Of a stretch of DNA of 64,000 bases, positions 16,792 to 25,484 are shown one piece after another. Location: contig JARKNW010000082.1 in NCBI GenBank assembly GCA_029976075.1, positions 51,291 through 115,290 of the forward strand, given 5' to 3'. The translations under genes were made by a program, and so were the position numbers. The notes under the pieces are model-generated. The model had not been told where the DNA came from. It did not search any database and saw nothing but the letters and a program-made list of their open reading frames with translations. Position 1 is the stretch's first letter; each line of letters begins with the position of its first letter. The DNA comes from Pleomorphomonas sp. (GTDB taxonomy: Bacteria; Pseudomonadota; Alphaproteobacteria; Rhizobiales; Pleomorphomonadaceae).

Positions 16792-17823
16792 ATGTCTCTC
16801 TCATCCCCCAGGAAGCCGGTCATCCTCACCGGCGATCGCACCACCGGCCCGCTTCACCTCGGCCACTACGTCGGCTCGCTGAAAAGCCGGGTGGCGTTGC
16901 AGGCGAGCCACGAGCAGTTCCTGCTGCTTGCCGACACCCAGGCACTGACCGACAACGCCGACGATCCGGCCAAGGTGCAGCGCAACGTGCTGGAGGTGGC
17001 CTTCGACTATCTCGCCGTCGGCATCGGCCCCGACGTCACCACCATCTGCGTACAATCGGCGTTGCCGGCGTTGGCCGAGCTGACCATGCTCTACATGAAC
17101 TTCGTCACGGTGGCCCGGCTCGAGCGCAATCCCACCATCAAGACGGAGATCATCCATCGCGGTTTCGAACGCGACGTTCCCGCCGGCTTCCTTTGCTATC
17201 CGGTGTCGCAGGCCGCCGACATCACCGGCTTCAAGGCGACGCTGGTGCCGGTGGGCGAGGACCAGGCGCCCCTGATCGAGCAGACCAACGAGATCGTCCG
17301 CCGGGTGAACCGGCAGATCGGCCGCGACCTGTTGCCGGAGGCGGTGGCGATGATCCCGAAAGTCGGTCGCCTGCCGGGCATCGACGGCAAGGCCAAGATG
17401 AGCAAATCGCTCGGCAACGCCATTCCGCTTTCCGCCTCGGCGGACGACATCCGCGCCGCCGTGCGTCGGATGTACACTGATCCCAACCATCTGCGCGCCG
17501 CCGACCCCGGCACGGTGGAAGGCAATGTCGTCTTCACCTATCTCGACGCCTTCTCCGACGATTTTGCCGGCGTCGCCGACCTCAAGGCCCGCTATCGCCG
17601 GGGCGGCCTTGGCGACACGGTGGTCAAGCGCCAACTGGAAGACGTGCTGCAAGCCCTGCTCGCTCCCATCCGCGAGCGCCGCGCCCGTTTCGCCGCCGAT
17701 CCCGGCTTCGTGCTCCAGAAGCTACGGCAGGGCACGGCGAAGGCGCGGGCACGCACCGAAGAGACGCTGGGCGAGGTGCGCGACGCGCTGGGGCTGTTCC
17801 GGTTCGAGGAAGCGGCGGCCTAG
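16792..17823 (+). CDS. trpS: Tryptophan--tRNA ligase
   Basis: 343 residues, the normal TrpRS length. The class I signatures are present: the HIGH-equivalent [12 protein letters not shown] at residues 19-30 and KMSKS at 202-206. [19 protein letters not shown] in the middle is typical of TrpRS. The opening [18 protein letters not shown] and ADTQALTDN resemble the divergent second-type TrpRS found beside a housekeeping copy in some bacteria, so another trpS may exist elsewhere; I cannot check this. The start ATG is set by GGAG at 16783, which lies in a hairpin. Regulation by a Trp leader peptide is proposed. Confidence 0.95.
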   Translation: MSLSSPRKPVILTGDRTTGPLHLGHYVGSLKSRVALQASHEQFLLLADTQALTDNADDPAKVQRNVLEVAFDYLAVGIGPDVTTICVQSALPALAELTMLYMNFVTVARLERNPTIKTEIIHRGFERDVPAGFLCYPVSQAADITGFKATLVPVGEDQAPLIEQTNEIVRRVNRQIGRDLLPEAVAMIPKVGRLPGIDGKAKMSKSLGNAIPLSASADDIRAAVRRMYTDPNHLRAADPGTVEGNVVFTYLDAFSDDFAGVADLKARYRRGGLGDTVVKRQLEDVLQALLAPIRERRARFAADPGFVLQKLRQGTAKARARTEETLGEVRDALGLFRFEEAAA

Positions 17824-17839
17824 GAGGCTGGTTGTTTCC

Positions 17840-17889
17840 CGCAGTTTCGGACGCAGAACCGGTTTCCGCTTCTGCTGAAATTGCCCTAG
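17840..17889 (+). repeat. Partial copy of the dispersed intergenic repeat
   Basis: CGCAGTTTCGGACGCAGAAC with CGGTTTCCGCTTCTGCTGAA and a final CCCTAG matches the second box of the repeat. It lies between convergent trpS and a diguanylate cyclase gene, where it may help end transcription. Confidence 0.6.
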
Positions 17890-17898
17890 CCGACCCCC

Positions 17899-19083
17899 TC
17901 ACGCCGCCGGGTTGAACTCCGCCTCCGCCTTGGCTTCCGCCGCCACGTTCTGCTCGGCGCTGCCGCTCACCCGGCAGACGTTGCGGCCGGCGGCCTTGGC
18001 TTCGTAGAGGGCGTCGTCGGCTTCGCGGATCAGTTCCCTGAGGGGGGTGTCGGCTTCCCGGCAGACGGCGAGGCCGGCGCTGACGGTGGGGTGGGGCATG
18101 GTGCCGACGGCGGTGGCCGACGACACCTCGGCGCGCATCCGGTTGGCGATCACCAGCGCCTCGGCTTCGTTGGTGGCCGGCAGGAACAGGATGAACTCCT
18201 CACCGCCGTAGCGGGCGAGCACGTCGCCATCCCTCAGATGGGCCGCCAGCGCGTGGGCGGTGGCATGCAGCACATCGTCGCCCGCCGCGTGGCCCCAGGT
18301 GTCGTTCAGCTTCTTGAAGCGGTCGGCGTCGAAGATGACGATGGCGTCGCCGGCATCGAGCTTGGCCGGCGCCACGGCGAAGAAGGCCCGGCGGTTTCTG
18401 AGGCCGGTCAGCATGTCGGTGTGGGCAAGGCGATCGAACTTCACCACCGCCCGCTCCATGGTGAGGATGATCACCGACAGCGCGATGGCGAACTTCAGCG
18501 ACAGGATCAGGACGAAGGTCAGGGCGAGCGATGTCCAGAAGATGCCGACCGCGAACTGCACGGTCATCCACAGGCTGACGACGCCGGCGGCGGCGAAGGT
18601 CAGCGCCACGATCCGGCGGCCCGGCAGCGGCTCGGACCGGCCGTCGCGGTAGAACACCCAGGCGGTTGCCAGCATGGCGATGACGGAGGCGCCGTTGAAC
18701 AGGGAGGCGCGCAGCCAGTTGATGACGTGAAAGCCGGTCAGCAGGCCGGCCGCCAGGGTCAGCACGGATGGCAGGACGACGATCCAGCCGGGGCGGACCG
18801 GCCGGCGGCGGCTGAGTTCGATCGCGCCGGCCAGGAACAGCGCGTAGCCGAGGATGCCCACGCAGACGTTGATGAGGCTCAGCACGGAATAGTAGGCGCC
18901 ATCGACCTCGGCATAGCTGGCCATCAGGGCCCCGAAGGCCAGGGCCAGAAAGCCCAGGGCGATCTTTTCGGCGCCGGCCGCGTCGCGCGAGCGATAGCGT
19001 GCGTAGCCGAGGGCCACGGCGCCGGCAATATAGGACGCCTGGAGCACGAACAGGATGGTGGGCAGGTCGAGAGGGATCGTCAT
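17899..19083 (-). CDS. Membrane-bound diguanylate cyclase (GGDEF)
   Basis: 394 residues. Six or seven hydrophobic segments occupy residues 5-205, followed by a GGDEF domain with RYGGEEF at the active site, so it should make c-di-GMP from two GTP. The nucleotide-binding elements DADRFKKLNDTWGHAAGDDVL and the RLAHTDMLTGLRNRR start are intact. No clear RxxD inhibitory site directly precedes the active site. It is a close paralogue of the next gene upstream on the same strand, arguing for tandem duplication. An inverted repeat at 19130-19146, 47 bases upstream, is shared with the paralogue. Confidence 0.93.
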   Translation of the reverse strand: MTIPLDLPTILFVLQASYIAGAVALGYARYRSRDAAGAEKIALGFLALAFGALMASYAEVDGAYYSVLSLINVCVGILGYALFLAGAIELSRRRPVRPGWIVVLPSVLTLAAGLLTGFHVINWLRASLFNGASVIAMLATAWVFYRDGRSEPLPGRRIVALTFAAAGVVSLWMTVQFAVGIFWTSLALTFVLILSLKFAIALSVIILTMERAVVKFDRLAHTDMLTGLRNRRAFFAVAPAKLDAGDAIVIFDADRFKKLNDTWGHAAGDDVLHATAHALAAHLRDGDVLARYGGEEFILFLPATNEAEALVIANRMRAEVSSATAVGTMPHPTVSAGLAVCREADTPLRELIREADDALYEAKAAGRNVCRVSGSAEQNVAAEAKAEAEFNPAA

Positions 19084-19129
19084 TAGCCGGTCCGGGTGAC
19101 GGATTGTCGCGCCTTTTAGCGCTCAAAAC

Positions 19130-19146
19130 GTAAAGGGCGCCTTTAC
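19130..19146. promoter_or_regulatory. Shared inverted repeat upstream of first GGDEF gene
   Basis: GTAAAGGGCGCCTTTAC is a near-perfect palindrome preceded by GCTCAAAAC. The same arrangement (GCTCAACC then GTAAAGGGCGGCTTTCAC) lies at the same distance before the paralogue. Retention at a matching position suggests a common operator or promoter element. Confidence 0.45.
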
Positions 19147-19230
19147 CGCCGCTTCCCTGCGGTTGTGGCCGATCGTCCGTATCGTTTCAGGAGGTGCGTG
19201 GCCCGAGTGCTCCCGCCCTCTTTCGCACGA

Positions 19231-20391
19231 TCAGATCGCCGGGATGCAATCGGCATCGATCTCCGCCGTGCGGCTGACGCGGCAGACGTTGCGGCCGGCG
19301 GCCTTGGCGTCGTAGAGCGCGGCATCGGCCTCGCGGATCAGCTCCTGCAGCGGAGTTCCGGCCTTGGGGCAGATGGCGAGGCCGGCGCTGACGGTGGTGT
19401 GGATCGTCGCGCCGCCGATGACGGTCGACGCCACCTCGGCACGCATCCGGTCGGCGATCTCCAGCGCCTCGGCCTCGCCGGCGGCCGGCAGGAACAGGAT
19501 GAACTCCTCGCCGCCGTAGCGGGCGAGGATGTCGCCGCTGCGGACATGCGCGGCAAGCGCCCGGGCGGTGGCCTGCAAGACGTCGTCTCCCACCGTGTGG
19601 CCCCAGGTGTCGTTCAGCTTCTTGAAGCGGTCGGCGTCGAAGATGACGATGGCGTCGCCGCTGCCGGGGTTGGCGGGCACGGCATCGAAGAAGAAGCGGC
19701 GGTTGCTGAGGCCGGTCAGCATGTCGGTATGGGCGAGGCGGTCGAACTTCGCCACCGCCCGTTCCATGGTGAGGATCATCACCGACAGCGCCACCGTGAA
19801 CATCAGCGTCAGGAGGATGACGAAGGCCAGCACCGGCGACGGCCAGAACCGGCCGAGCGTGAACTCCAGCGCCATGGTCAGACTGACGGCGCCGGCCGCG
19901 CTGAAGGTCAGCGCCACCACCCGGCGGGCGGGCAGCGGTTCGCCCCTGCCGTCGCGATGGAACACCCAGGCGGAGGTGAGCATCGCCGTGGCGGCGACGA
20001 GGTTGAACACGATGGCGCGCAGCCAGTTGATGCTGGGGAAATCGGTCCACAGGCCGATGGCCACCGTCAGCGCCGGCGGCAGGAGAACGGCCCAGCGAGG
20101 GCGGAAGCGCCGGCGACGGCTGAGCTCCACCGCGCCCACCAGCAGCAGCGCGTAGCCGAGCGCGCCGAGCGTGATGTTGATGAGGCTGAGCCTTGCATGC
20201 AGCGCCGGATCGACCTCGGCATTGCTGGCGACCATGGCGCCGGCGGCCAGCACCAGAAAGCCGACGGCGATCACCTCGGCGCCGGCCGCGTCGCGCGAAC
20301 GGTATCGCGCATAGGCCATCGCCACCGCTCCGGCGATGTAGGACGCCTGGAGCACGAACAGAACGGTGGGCAGGTCGAGGGTGTTGGTCAT
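19231..20391 (-). CDS. Membrane-bound diguanylate cyclase (GGDEF), paralogue
   Basis: 386 residues from the ATG giving MTNTLDLPTVLFVLQASYIA, which aligns with the paralogue's start; an earlier in-frame ATG at 20418 is less likely. The layout matches the downstream gene: a multi-helix membrane domain followed by GGDEF with RYGGEEF and DADRFKKLNDTWGHTVGDDV. Both should be active c-di-GMP synthases anchored in the inner membrane. The membrane halves differ more than the GGDEF halves, so the two copies may sense different signals. Confidence 0.93.
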   Translation of the reverse strand: MTNTLDLPTVLFVLQASYIAGAVAMAYARYRSRDAAGAEVIAVGFLVLAAGAMVASNAEVDPALHARLSLINITLGALGYALLLVGAVELSRRRRFRPRWAVLLPPALTVAIGLWTDFPSINWLRAIVFNLVAATAMLTSAWVFHRDGRGEPLPARRVVALTFSAAGAVSLTMALEFTLGRFWPSPVLAFVILLTLMFTVALSVMILTMERAVAKFDRLAHTDMLTGLSNRRFFFDAVPANPGSGDAIVIFDADRFKKLNDTWGHTVGDDVLQATARALAAHVRSGDILARYGGEEFILFLPAAGEAEALEIADRMRAEVASTVIGGATIHTTVSAGLAICPKAGTPLQELIREADAALYDAKAAGRNVCRVSRTAEIDADCIPAI

Positions 20392-20434
20392 TGCCGGTTG
20401 GGAATCCCCATCGGCCACAATCTACCGCTCAACC

Positions 20435-20452
20435 GTAAAGGGCGGCTTTCAC
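20435..20452. promoter_or_regulatory. Shared inverted repeat upstream of second GGDEF gene
   Basis: GTAAAGGGCGGCTTTCAC, 44 bases upstream of the start, is the counterpart of the element at 19130-19146. Both arms are recognisable, with one extra base in the right arm. Confidence 0.4.
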
Positions 20453-20535
20453 CTTTCCCGCCAGTTTGCTGGCATTTCCGGCTTTTCCGCGGTGGTGCCG
20501 GCCCGCCCGGTGGCGGGCCGCCCCCTGGGCCATGG

Positions 20536-21234
20536 TCACTTGCCGCCGGTCAGCTTGGGATTGAGGGCGTAGGTGGCGACGGCCTCGCCCTCGGCGAGCA
20601 CGTGGCCCTTGACGGCCGCTTCCAGCTCCGGGCCGTCGAAGGCGCCGGAGAGGCCCAGCGACGGGGTATCGAGCGCGTAGACGCGGACGGTGTAGTGGTG
20701 CGGCCGTTCGTCGTTCAGCGGCGGGCAGGGGCCGTCATAGCCGCCATAGGTGCCGGCCATGTCCGGGTTGCCGGCGAGGAAGCCGGTGAACACGTTGGCG
20801 CCGCGCCGGCCGTGCGGCGTATCGCCGATCGGCTTGCCGTGCGGTGTCACGGCATCGCCCTCGGCGCCCTTTTCCAGCGTGGTGATCGTGGCGGGAATGT
20901 CGGCCAGCACCCAGTGGTGGATGGTGATGCGCGGCGCGGCGTCCTCGATGGTGGCGCCGGGCTTGTTGATGAGGCTCATGTCCTTGGGCACGTCGGGGTC
21001 GGTCATGGTCAGCGCGTAGGAGCGGGTGCCCTCGGGGCCGGCCGACCAGCTCACCCTGGGGCTGACATCGGCCGGGCCGCCCTTGGTCGGCGGGCAGAAG
21101 GCGGCGTCGTCGGCAAGGCGGCCGTTCGCGTCCAGCCCGCCGATGGTCACCTTGAGGTTGTCGGCGGCATGGGCCAGCGAGGCGGCGGCGATGACGGCGA
21201 AGGCGGCGGCGGAGAAGCGATAAGGGGGTTTCAC
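20536..21234 (-). CDS. Periplasmic YbhB/YbcL-family (PEBP-like) protein
   Basis: 232 residues from a GTG at 21234, chosen because AGAAGGA lies 7 bases upstream; a TTG seven codons earlier is the alternative. A signal peptide with the core AAAFAVIAAASLAHA ends at an AHA-AD cleavage site. The mature protein has the phosphatidylethanolamine-binding fold signatures: ALTMTDPDVP, ITIHHWVLADIPA and the segment near YGGYDGPCPPLNDERPHHYT. Bacterial members have no settled function; proposed roles include ligand or lipid binding. It stands alone. Confidence 0.85.
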   Translation of the reverse strand: MKPPYRFSAAAFAVIAAASLAHAADNLKVTIGGLDANGRLADDAAFCPPTKGGPADVSPRVSWSAGPEGTRSYALTMTDPDVPKDMSLINKPGATIEDAAPRITIHHWVLADIPATITTLEKGAEGDAVTPHGKPIGDTPHGRRGANVFTGFLAGNPDMAGTYGGYDGPCPPLNDERPHHYTVRVYALDTPSLGLSGAFDGPELEAAVKGHVLAEGEAVATYALNPKLTGGK

Positions 21235-21309
21235 GACAGGGTTCCTTCTCTTCAAGACGGAGGGAAGGATAGGGAGCGGGAGATGATGCCGTGCGCCCGA
21301 ACCGCTCAG

Positions 21310-22200
21310 TTATGCGCCCGATCCGCTCGACCGTCCCTCGTCGATCAACCAGCGCAGGAATAGCTTGGCGTGGCGGCTGGAATGGCAGGCGGGCGAAAGG
21401 AAAACGTGGAAATCGTCCATCGCCAGCGGCAGCTCGGGGAACAGGGCGACCAGCCGGCCGGCGGCGACGTCGGCGGCCACCAGCGCACCAGGCCCCATGG
21501 CGATGCCTGCGCCGTCGAGGGCGGCTTGCAGCGAGTGGTAGAGCGGGTCGAACCGCAACTGCGCCCTGGCCTCGAGGCCGGGAAAGCCGGCCTGTTCCAG
21601 CCAGCGCGGCCATAGATGGGCGACGGACTCTGCGTGCAGCAGCGTGTGCGCCGACAGATCCCGCACCCGATGGACCGGCAGCGCCTCCAGCAGCTTCGGG
21701 CTGGCCACCGGCAGGCAGCTCTCGGACAGGAAGGGCGTGCTGGTGGCGCCGATCGGACCGCGCCGGATGGCGATGTCGAAGAGCTCATCGAGCTTGTCGA
21801 CGGGATCGATGGAGGCCGACAGGCGAACCTCGATGTCCGGATGGGCGCCGGTAAACGCCGGCAGACGCGGGATCAGCCACCGCATGGTGAAGGTCTGCGA
21901 GGCGCTGATGCGCAGGAGCTTGCGGCCGTTCTCGCCCAGCAGTCTGTCGCCCGCCGCCGCCAGGCCATCGAGAAGCCGGGTCGCTTCGGCGAGAAAGCTC
22001 TGCCCCTCGGCCGTGAGGCTGACGCCGCGCCCGTCCTTTACGAGCAGGCGGACGCCGAACCAATCCTCGAGGATCCTGATCTGTCGACTGATGGCGCCAT
22101 GCGTCACCCCAAGCTCGCTGGCGGCGGCGGTGAGGCTGATGTGGCGGCCGGCACTTTCAAAGGCCTTGACGGCGTTGAGGGGAGGGAGCGACCGGTGCAT
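21310..22200 (-). CDS. LysR-family regulator, GcvA-like
   Basis: 296 residues from MHRSLPPLNAVKAFESAGRH; the longer open frame upstream would enter the divergent gene. The N-terminus has the GcvA-subfamily motif LPPLNAVKAFESAGRHISLT followed by the AAASELGVTHGAISRQIRIL helix-turn-helix. The spacer to the divergent acetyltransferase holds TGAGTT at 22204 and AACTCA at 22232 as a spaced inverted pair, compatible with LysR binding. It likely controls the GNAT/phosphoesterase pair. The effector is unknown. Confidence 0.88.
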   Translation of the reverse strand: MHRSLPPLNAVKAFESAGRHISLTAAASELGVTHGAISRQIRILEDWFGVRLLVKDGRGVSLTAEGQSFLAEATRLLDGLAAAGDRLLGENGRKLLRISASQTFTMRWLIPRLPAFTGAHPDIEVRLSASIDPVDKLDELFDIAIRRGPIGATSTPFLSESCLPVASPKLLEALPVHRVRDLSAHTLLHAESVAHLWPRWLEQAGFPGLEARAQLRFDPLYHSLQAALDGAGIAMGPGALVAADVAAGRLVALFPELPLAMDDFHVFLSPACHSSRHAKLFLRWLIDEGRSSGSGA

Positions 22201-22291
22201 TTGTGAGTTTTCCTGACAAGTGCGGCAGGGTAACTCAATTGTCGTGGGAGGGGAAGGCGGGCACAACCTACGGAAAGAAAGGAGCTTTCCG

Positions 22292-22837
22292 ATGTTGTCC
22301 CTCTCCGCCCGAAGTGCCGAGCCCGTCATCCGGAGCTTGCTGCCGTCCGACTCCATCGCCGACTTGACGGCGCTTCTGCACAAGGCCTACGGGCGGCTGG
22401 CGCGGATGGGACTGCGCTACATGGCGACGCACCAGAGCGAGGATGTGACGCGGGAGCGGGTCGCGCAGGGTACATGTCTGGTTGCCGTCGCTGACGGTCG
22501 GCTCTGCGGCACCATCCTGTTTCGCAGCCAGACGCAGACGCGCGGATGCCCCTGGTATGATCGGCCGGAGGTGGCCTCGCTCGCGCAGTTCGCCGTCGAT
22601 CCGGCGCTGCAAGCGCGGGGGATCGGCCTCAGCCTTATCGAGCGCGTGGAAGCGCTGGCGGTGGCGGGTGGAGCGCGGGAAATCGCGCTCGATACCGCCG
22701 AACCTGCCGCCCATCTGGTTGGCTGGTATGGCCGCCTCGGCTACCGCTTCGTCGAGCATGCGCAGTGGTCGCACACCAATTATCGCAGCGTGATCCTCAG
22801 CAAGGCGCTCGGCGGCGGGGGCGACATCGCGTGCTGA
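22292..22837 (+). CDS. GNAT-family N-acetyltransferase
   Basis: 181 residues from ATG 22292 behind AAAGGAG. The acetyl-CoA-binding motif A is visible as LAQFAVDPALQARGIGLSL (QxxGxG/A type), and the C-terminal WYGRLGYRFVEH is the usual motif B strand-helix. The acceptor is unknown. The downstream phosphoesterase starts inside its stop region, so the two are translationally coupled. It is divergent from a LysR gene that may regulate it. Confidence 0.88.
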   Translation: MLSLSARSAEPVIRSLLPSDSIADLTALLHKAYGRLARMGLRYMATHQSEDVTRERVAQGTCLVAVADGRLCGTILFRSQTQTRGCPWYDRPEVASLAQFAVDPALQARGIGLSLIERVEALAVAGGAREIALDTAEPAAHLVGWYGRLGYRFVEHAQWSHTNYRSVILSKALGGGGDIAC

Positions 22838-23604
22838 AGCTGGTTCATCTTTCCGATCTGCATCTGGTGCCGCCGGGCAACGAGTTGCACGGGTTGCGGC
22901 CCGAGGCGCAACTGCAACGCGCGGTCTCTCATATCGTCCGCGAACACGGGGACGCCGACCTCTGCGTCGTCAGCGGCGATCTGACCCATGACGGGCACCC
23001 GCTGGCCTATGCCGAGGTGGCGAGACAGCTCGCCCGGTTGCCGATGCCGGTGCACCTGATGATCGGCAACCACGACGACCGCGCCGCTTTCGCCCAGGCC
23101 TTTCCCGATGCGCCACGCATGCCGGATGGCTTCGTCCAGCAGGCGATCGACACATCGGCGGGCAGGATCATCCTGCTCGATACGCATCAGGCTGGCGCTG
23201 CCGAGGGACGCCTCTGCTCGGCTCGCCTTGCCTGGCTTGCCGAACGGATCGAGGAAAGCGGGCCGGCGCCGGTCTATCTCTTCGTTCATCATCCGCCGTT
23301 CCCGGTGGGCTTGAAGCGCATGGACGACATCCGCCTTGCCGACGCCGAGGCGCTATGGGCCGTGCTCGCCGCGTCGCGGACAAGGCCGCGGCACCTGTTC
23401 GTCGGGCATCTGCACCGGGCAATCGCCGGTTCCTGGCGCGGCTTGCCCTTCTCCGGCGTGCGCGGAACCACCCACCAGATCGCGCTGGATTTCAAGACCG
23501 CTGGCTTCGCCCCGGTCAGTTTCGAGCCGCCGGGCTATGGCGTGGTGCTGATCGACGAGGACACCGTCGTCGTGCATTTCGCCGATATCCCGGACGAGGG
23601 CTGA
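22831..23604 (+). CDS. Metallophosphoesterase, CpdA-like
   Basis: 257 residues from a GTG at 22831 that overlaps the GNAT stop by 7 bases; it begins VLKLVHLSDLHLV as in the family. All calcineurin-like metal motifs are present: DLH (HLSDLHL), GD (VVSGDLTHDG), GNHD (MIGNHDD), the later His (FVHHPPF) and GHxH (FVGHLHR). It is class III cyclic-nucleotide phosphodiesterase-like in length and motif order, so hydrolysis of cAMP, other cyclic nucleotides or phosphodiesters is expected. Confidence 0.9.
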   Translation: MLKLVHLSDLHLVPPGNELHGLRPEAQLQRAVSHIVREHGDADLCVVSGDLTHDGHPLAYAEVARQLARLPMPVHLMIGNHDDRAAFAQAFPDAPRMPDGFVQQAIDTSAGRIILLDTHQAGAAEGRLCSARLAWLAERIEESGPAPVYLFVHHPPFPVGLKRMDDIRLADAEALWAVLAASRTRPRHLFVGHLHRAIAGSWRGLPFSGVRGTTHQIALDFKTAGFAPVSFEPPGYGVVLIDEDTVVVHFADIPDEG

Positions 23605-23609
23605 AGGCG

Positions 23610-24632
23610 TCAGCCACCCGTTGCCGCCGTCACGATGGCCCGCACCTTTTCCATGCTGTCCGGCGGCAGCCTGCCCTTGGTCACCGCGCCGAAGTTGTCG
23701 CGGATCTGCGTGGTGGCGGTGAAGCCGGGGATGGGGATGGCTCGGTCGGATGCGGCGAGAATCCAGGAGAGGGCGCCCTGCGACAGGCTCCTGCCATTTG
23801 CCGTCAGCAGGGGTCTGATGTTTTCGAGCAGGCCGAGATAGTCCTCATTGGCGGCGCCTGCCTTGAAATACTTGAGCCAGGGCACCGAGCTGGCGCGCAC
23901 GTCGGTGCCGGTGAGCTTGGTTCCCTTGCTGTATTTGCCGCTGAGCAGTCCCATGGCGAGCGGCAGTCGCGCCAGCGAAAAGAGGCCGCGCGCCTCGATC
24001 AGCGCCAGCATCTCCGGCGCGGTGTCGAACACGTTGAGGTCGTGCTCCACCACCTTGAAGCCGGGGTAGTCGGCAACGGCGGAGACGAGGCGCGGGTAGT
24101 CCGAGCTCCAGCCATAACATGTCATCAGCCCCTCGGCGCGCATCGCCTCCAGCGTGTCGAAGACCGGGCGCGCGATGTCCAGTGCCAGCTCGTTGTGGTG
24201 CAGGAGCACCACGTCGACCGAAGACCGGCCGAGCCGTGTGAGCGAGCCTTCCACACCCCGACGAATGCCGGCGGGGCTGAGGTCATCCGGCTCCATGACG
24301 CGGGTGACGGGGTCGCCGATATAGCCGCACTTGGTGACGATGACGACGTCGTCCTTGCCCTTCAGCGCCTCGCCCAGGATCAGCTCGGCGTTGCCGGCGC
24401 CATAGGCAGCGGCCGTGTCGAAGATCCGAGTGCCCAGGTCGTAGGCGAGGCGGATGCCGGCGATGGCGTCGTCGCGCGAGATCGACCCGTAGCTCGACGG
24501 CCCGCTCGGCCAGATCATCATCCCGCCGGCCGCCCAGGTGCCGAGCCCGATGCGCGGCACGGTGACGCCGTTCCAGAGGCGGATGGTTTCCACGGGGGTG
24601 GATGGGGTGAGCGTGTCTCGCGTGGACGGCAT
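23610..24632 (-). CDS. Aldo/keto reductase
   Basis: 340 residues. The AKR barrel residues are visible: the Asp/Tyr pair in RIFDTAAAYGAGNAELILGE, the Lys in VIVTKCGY and the His in DVVLLHHNE. The cofactor end is IPIPGFTATTQIRDNFGA. It resembles the YghZ/D-threo-aldose dehydrogenase-like group. It would reduce or oxidise a sugar or carbonyl with NADP(H). It converges with the phosphoesterase gene (5-base gap) and its start faces the low-GC island. Confidence 0.9.
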   Translation of the reverse strand: MPSTRDTLTPSTPVETIRLWNGVTVPRIGLGTWAAGGMMIWPSGPSSYGSISRDDAIAGIRLAYDLGTRIFDTAAAYGAGNAELILGEALKGKDDVVIVTKCGYIGDPVTRVMEPDDLSPAGIRRGVEGSLTRLGRSSVDVVLLHHNELALDIARPVFDTLEAMRAEGLMTCYGWSSDYPRLVSAVADYPGFKVVEHDLNVFDTAPEMLALIEARGLFSLARLPLAMGLLSGKYSKGTKLTGTDVRASSVPWLKYFKAGAANEDYLGLLENIRPLLTANGRSLSQGALSWILAASDRAIPIPGFTATTQIRDNFGAVTKGRLPPDSMEKVRAIVTAATGG

Positions 24633-24856
24633 GGCAAATCTCCCTGTTTGCCCCGCCGAGATAAACGCAGGAATGAAGCGATTTAAGCGTGCAGAAATGA
24701 AAGACGGGGTGCAGGGATGAAGGATTGGGGAGAGGAGCTCAACTCAACTTAGCCAATATAGACAAACACTACAACATCCGCGTATGCCTTTGTACTGCTT
24801 GTTCGTATCCCTAATTCGAGCGTTTTAAATTAGCAATTCTTCACAGAAAAACACGA

Positions 24857-25408
24857 CTAGGTTGCCGTCAACTCCGCGAATTTCGACAGGAATCTTCTGT
24901 AGCTCTCCGCGGGATGTAAAAACTCGACTCTAACTTTGGCCGGTGTAATTTCAGCTTTACTCGTCCAAAAATCGGTTCCATTTGGCATTATCTGGATTTG
25001 TTCAGCGGCAAGTACTTTCAGATCTGCAGCTTTAACGATAGACTTCGCATTCAGGTTGAGCCCAAATTTGGCAGCGATAGCTTTCTCTATTTCCTCCTCA
25101 ATTTCTTTGTACCTTGGTAGTAACTGCTTCAGGGGGCCTGTTATGTCACCTATGAATGCTTCTGCGGCATCATGAAAAAGCGCCTCAAGCTGGTACTCTT
25201 CGACTGTCTCGCAGACGTGAATAGAGTGCTCGGCGACCGAATAGAAGCTTCTACACTGTCCAGCATATCGACAGATGTTTGATAGCCCCTGTGCAATATC
25301 GAATATAGTAAAACTACTACCCCATGGATCCAGAAGATCAAACCAGGATCCACTGGCCAACATAATACTTGGACCTGATTTCATCTTGATTGCGATACTT
25401 GGATTCAT
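24857..25408 (-). CDS. HD-domain nucleotide phosphohydrolase (YfbR/DatZ-like)
   Basis: 183 residues; the start ATG has GAGGAT upstream. The HD metal site is complete: His61 (YSVAEHSIHV), His79-Asp80 (ALFHDAAEAFIGDI) and Asp129 (KAADLKVL). The DIAQGLSNICRYAGQCRSFY segment is typical of the short, often phage-borne HD proteins that dephosphorylate deoxynucleotides. In 2-aminoadenine phages a similar small HD enzyme (DatZ) removes dATP and is encoded beside purZ; here it is divergent, 76 bases from a PurZ-like gene. Hydrolysis of dATP or another dNMP/dNTP is the best guess. The codon use is foreign to the neighbours. Confidence 0.82.
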   Translation of the reverse strand: MNPSIAIKMKSGPSIMLASGSWFDLLDPWGSSFTIFDIAQGLSNICRYAGQCRSFYSVAEHSIHVCETVEEYQLEALFHDAAEAFIGDITGPLKQLLPRYKEIEEEIEKAIAAKFGLNLNAKSIVKAADLKVLAAEQIQIMPNGTDFWTSKAEITPAKVRVEFLHPAESYRRFLSKFAELTAT

Positions 25409-25484
25409 GGTATCCTCAGACGAGAATCGTGCGAAAAATGCTACCTACGGTGACGGTCTCTCACTCTAAGTCGAGGAGTAAGAA

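Noticed and set aside
19165..21363. Plus-strand frame of 732 codons across the second GGDEF and PEBP-like genes
   Set aside because: Gly/Arg/Asp-rich translation with no recognisable domain. It runs antisense to two well-supported minus-strand genes.
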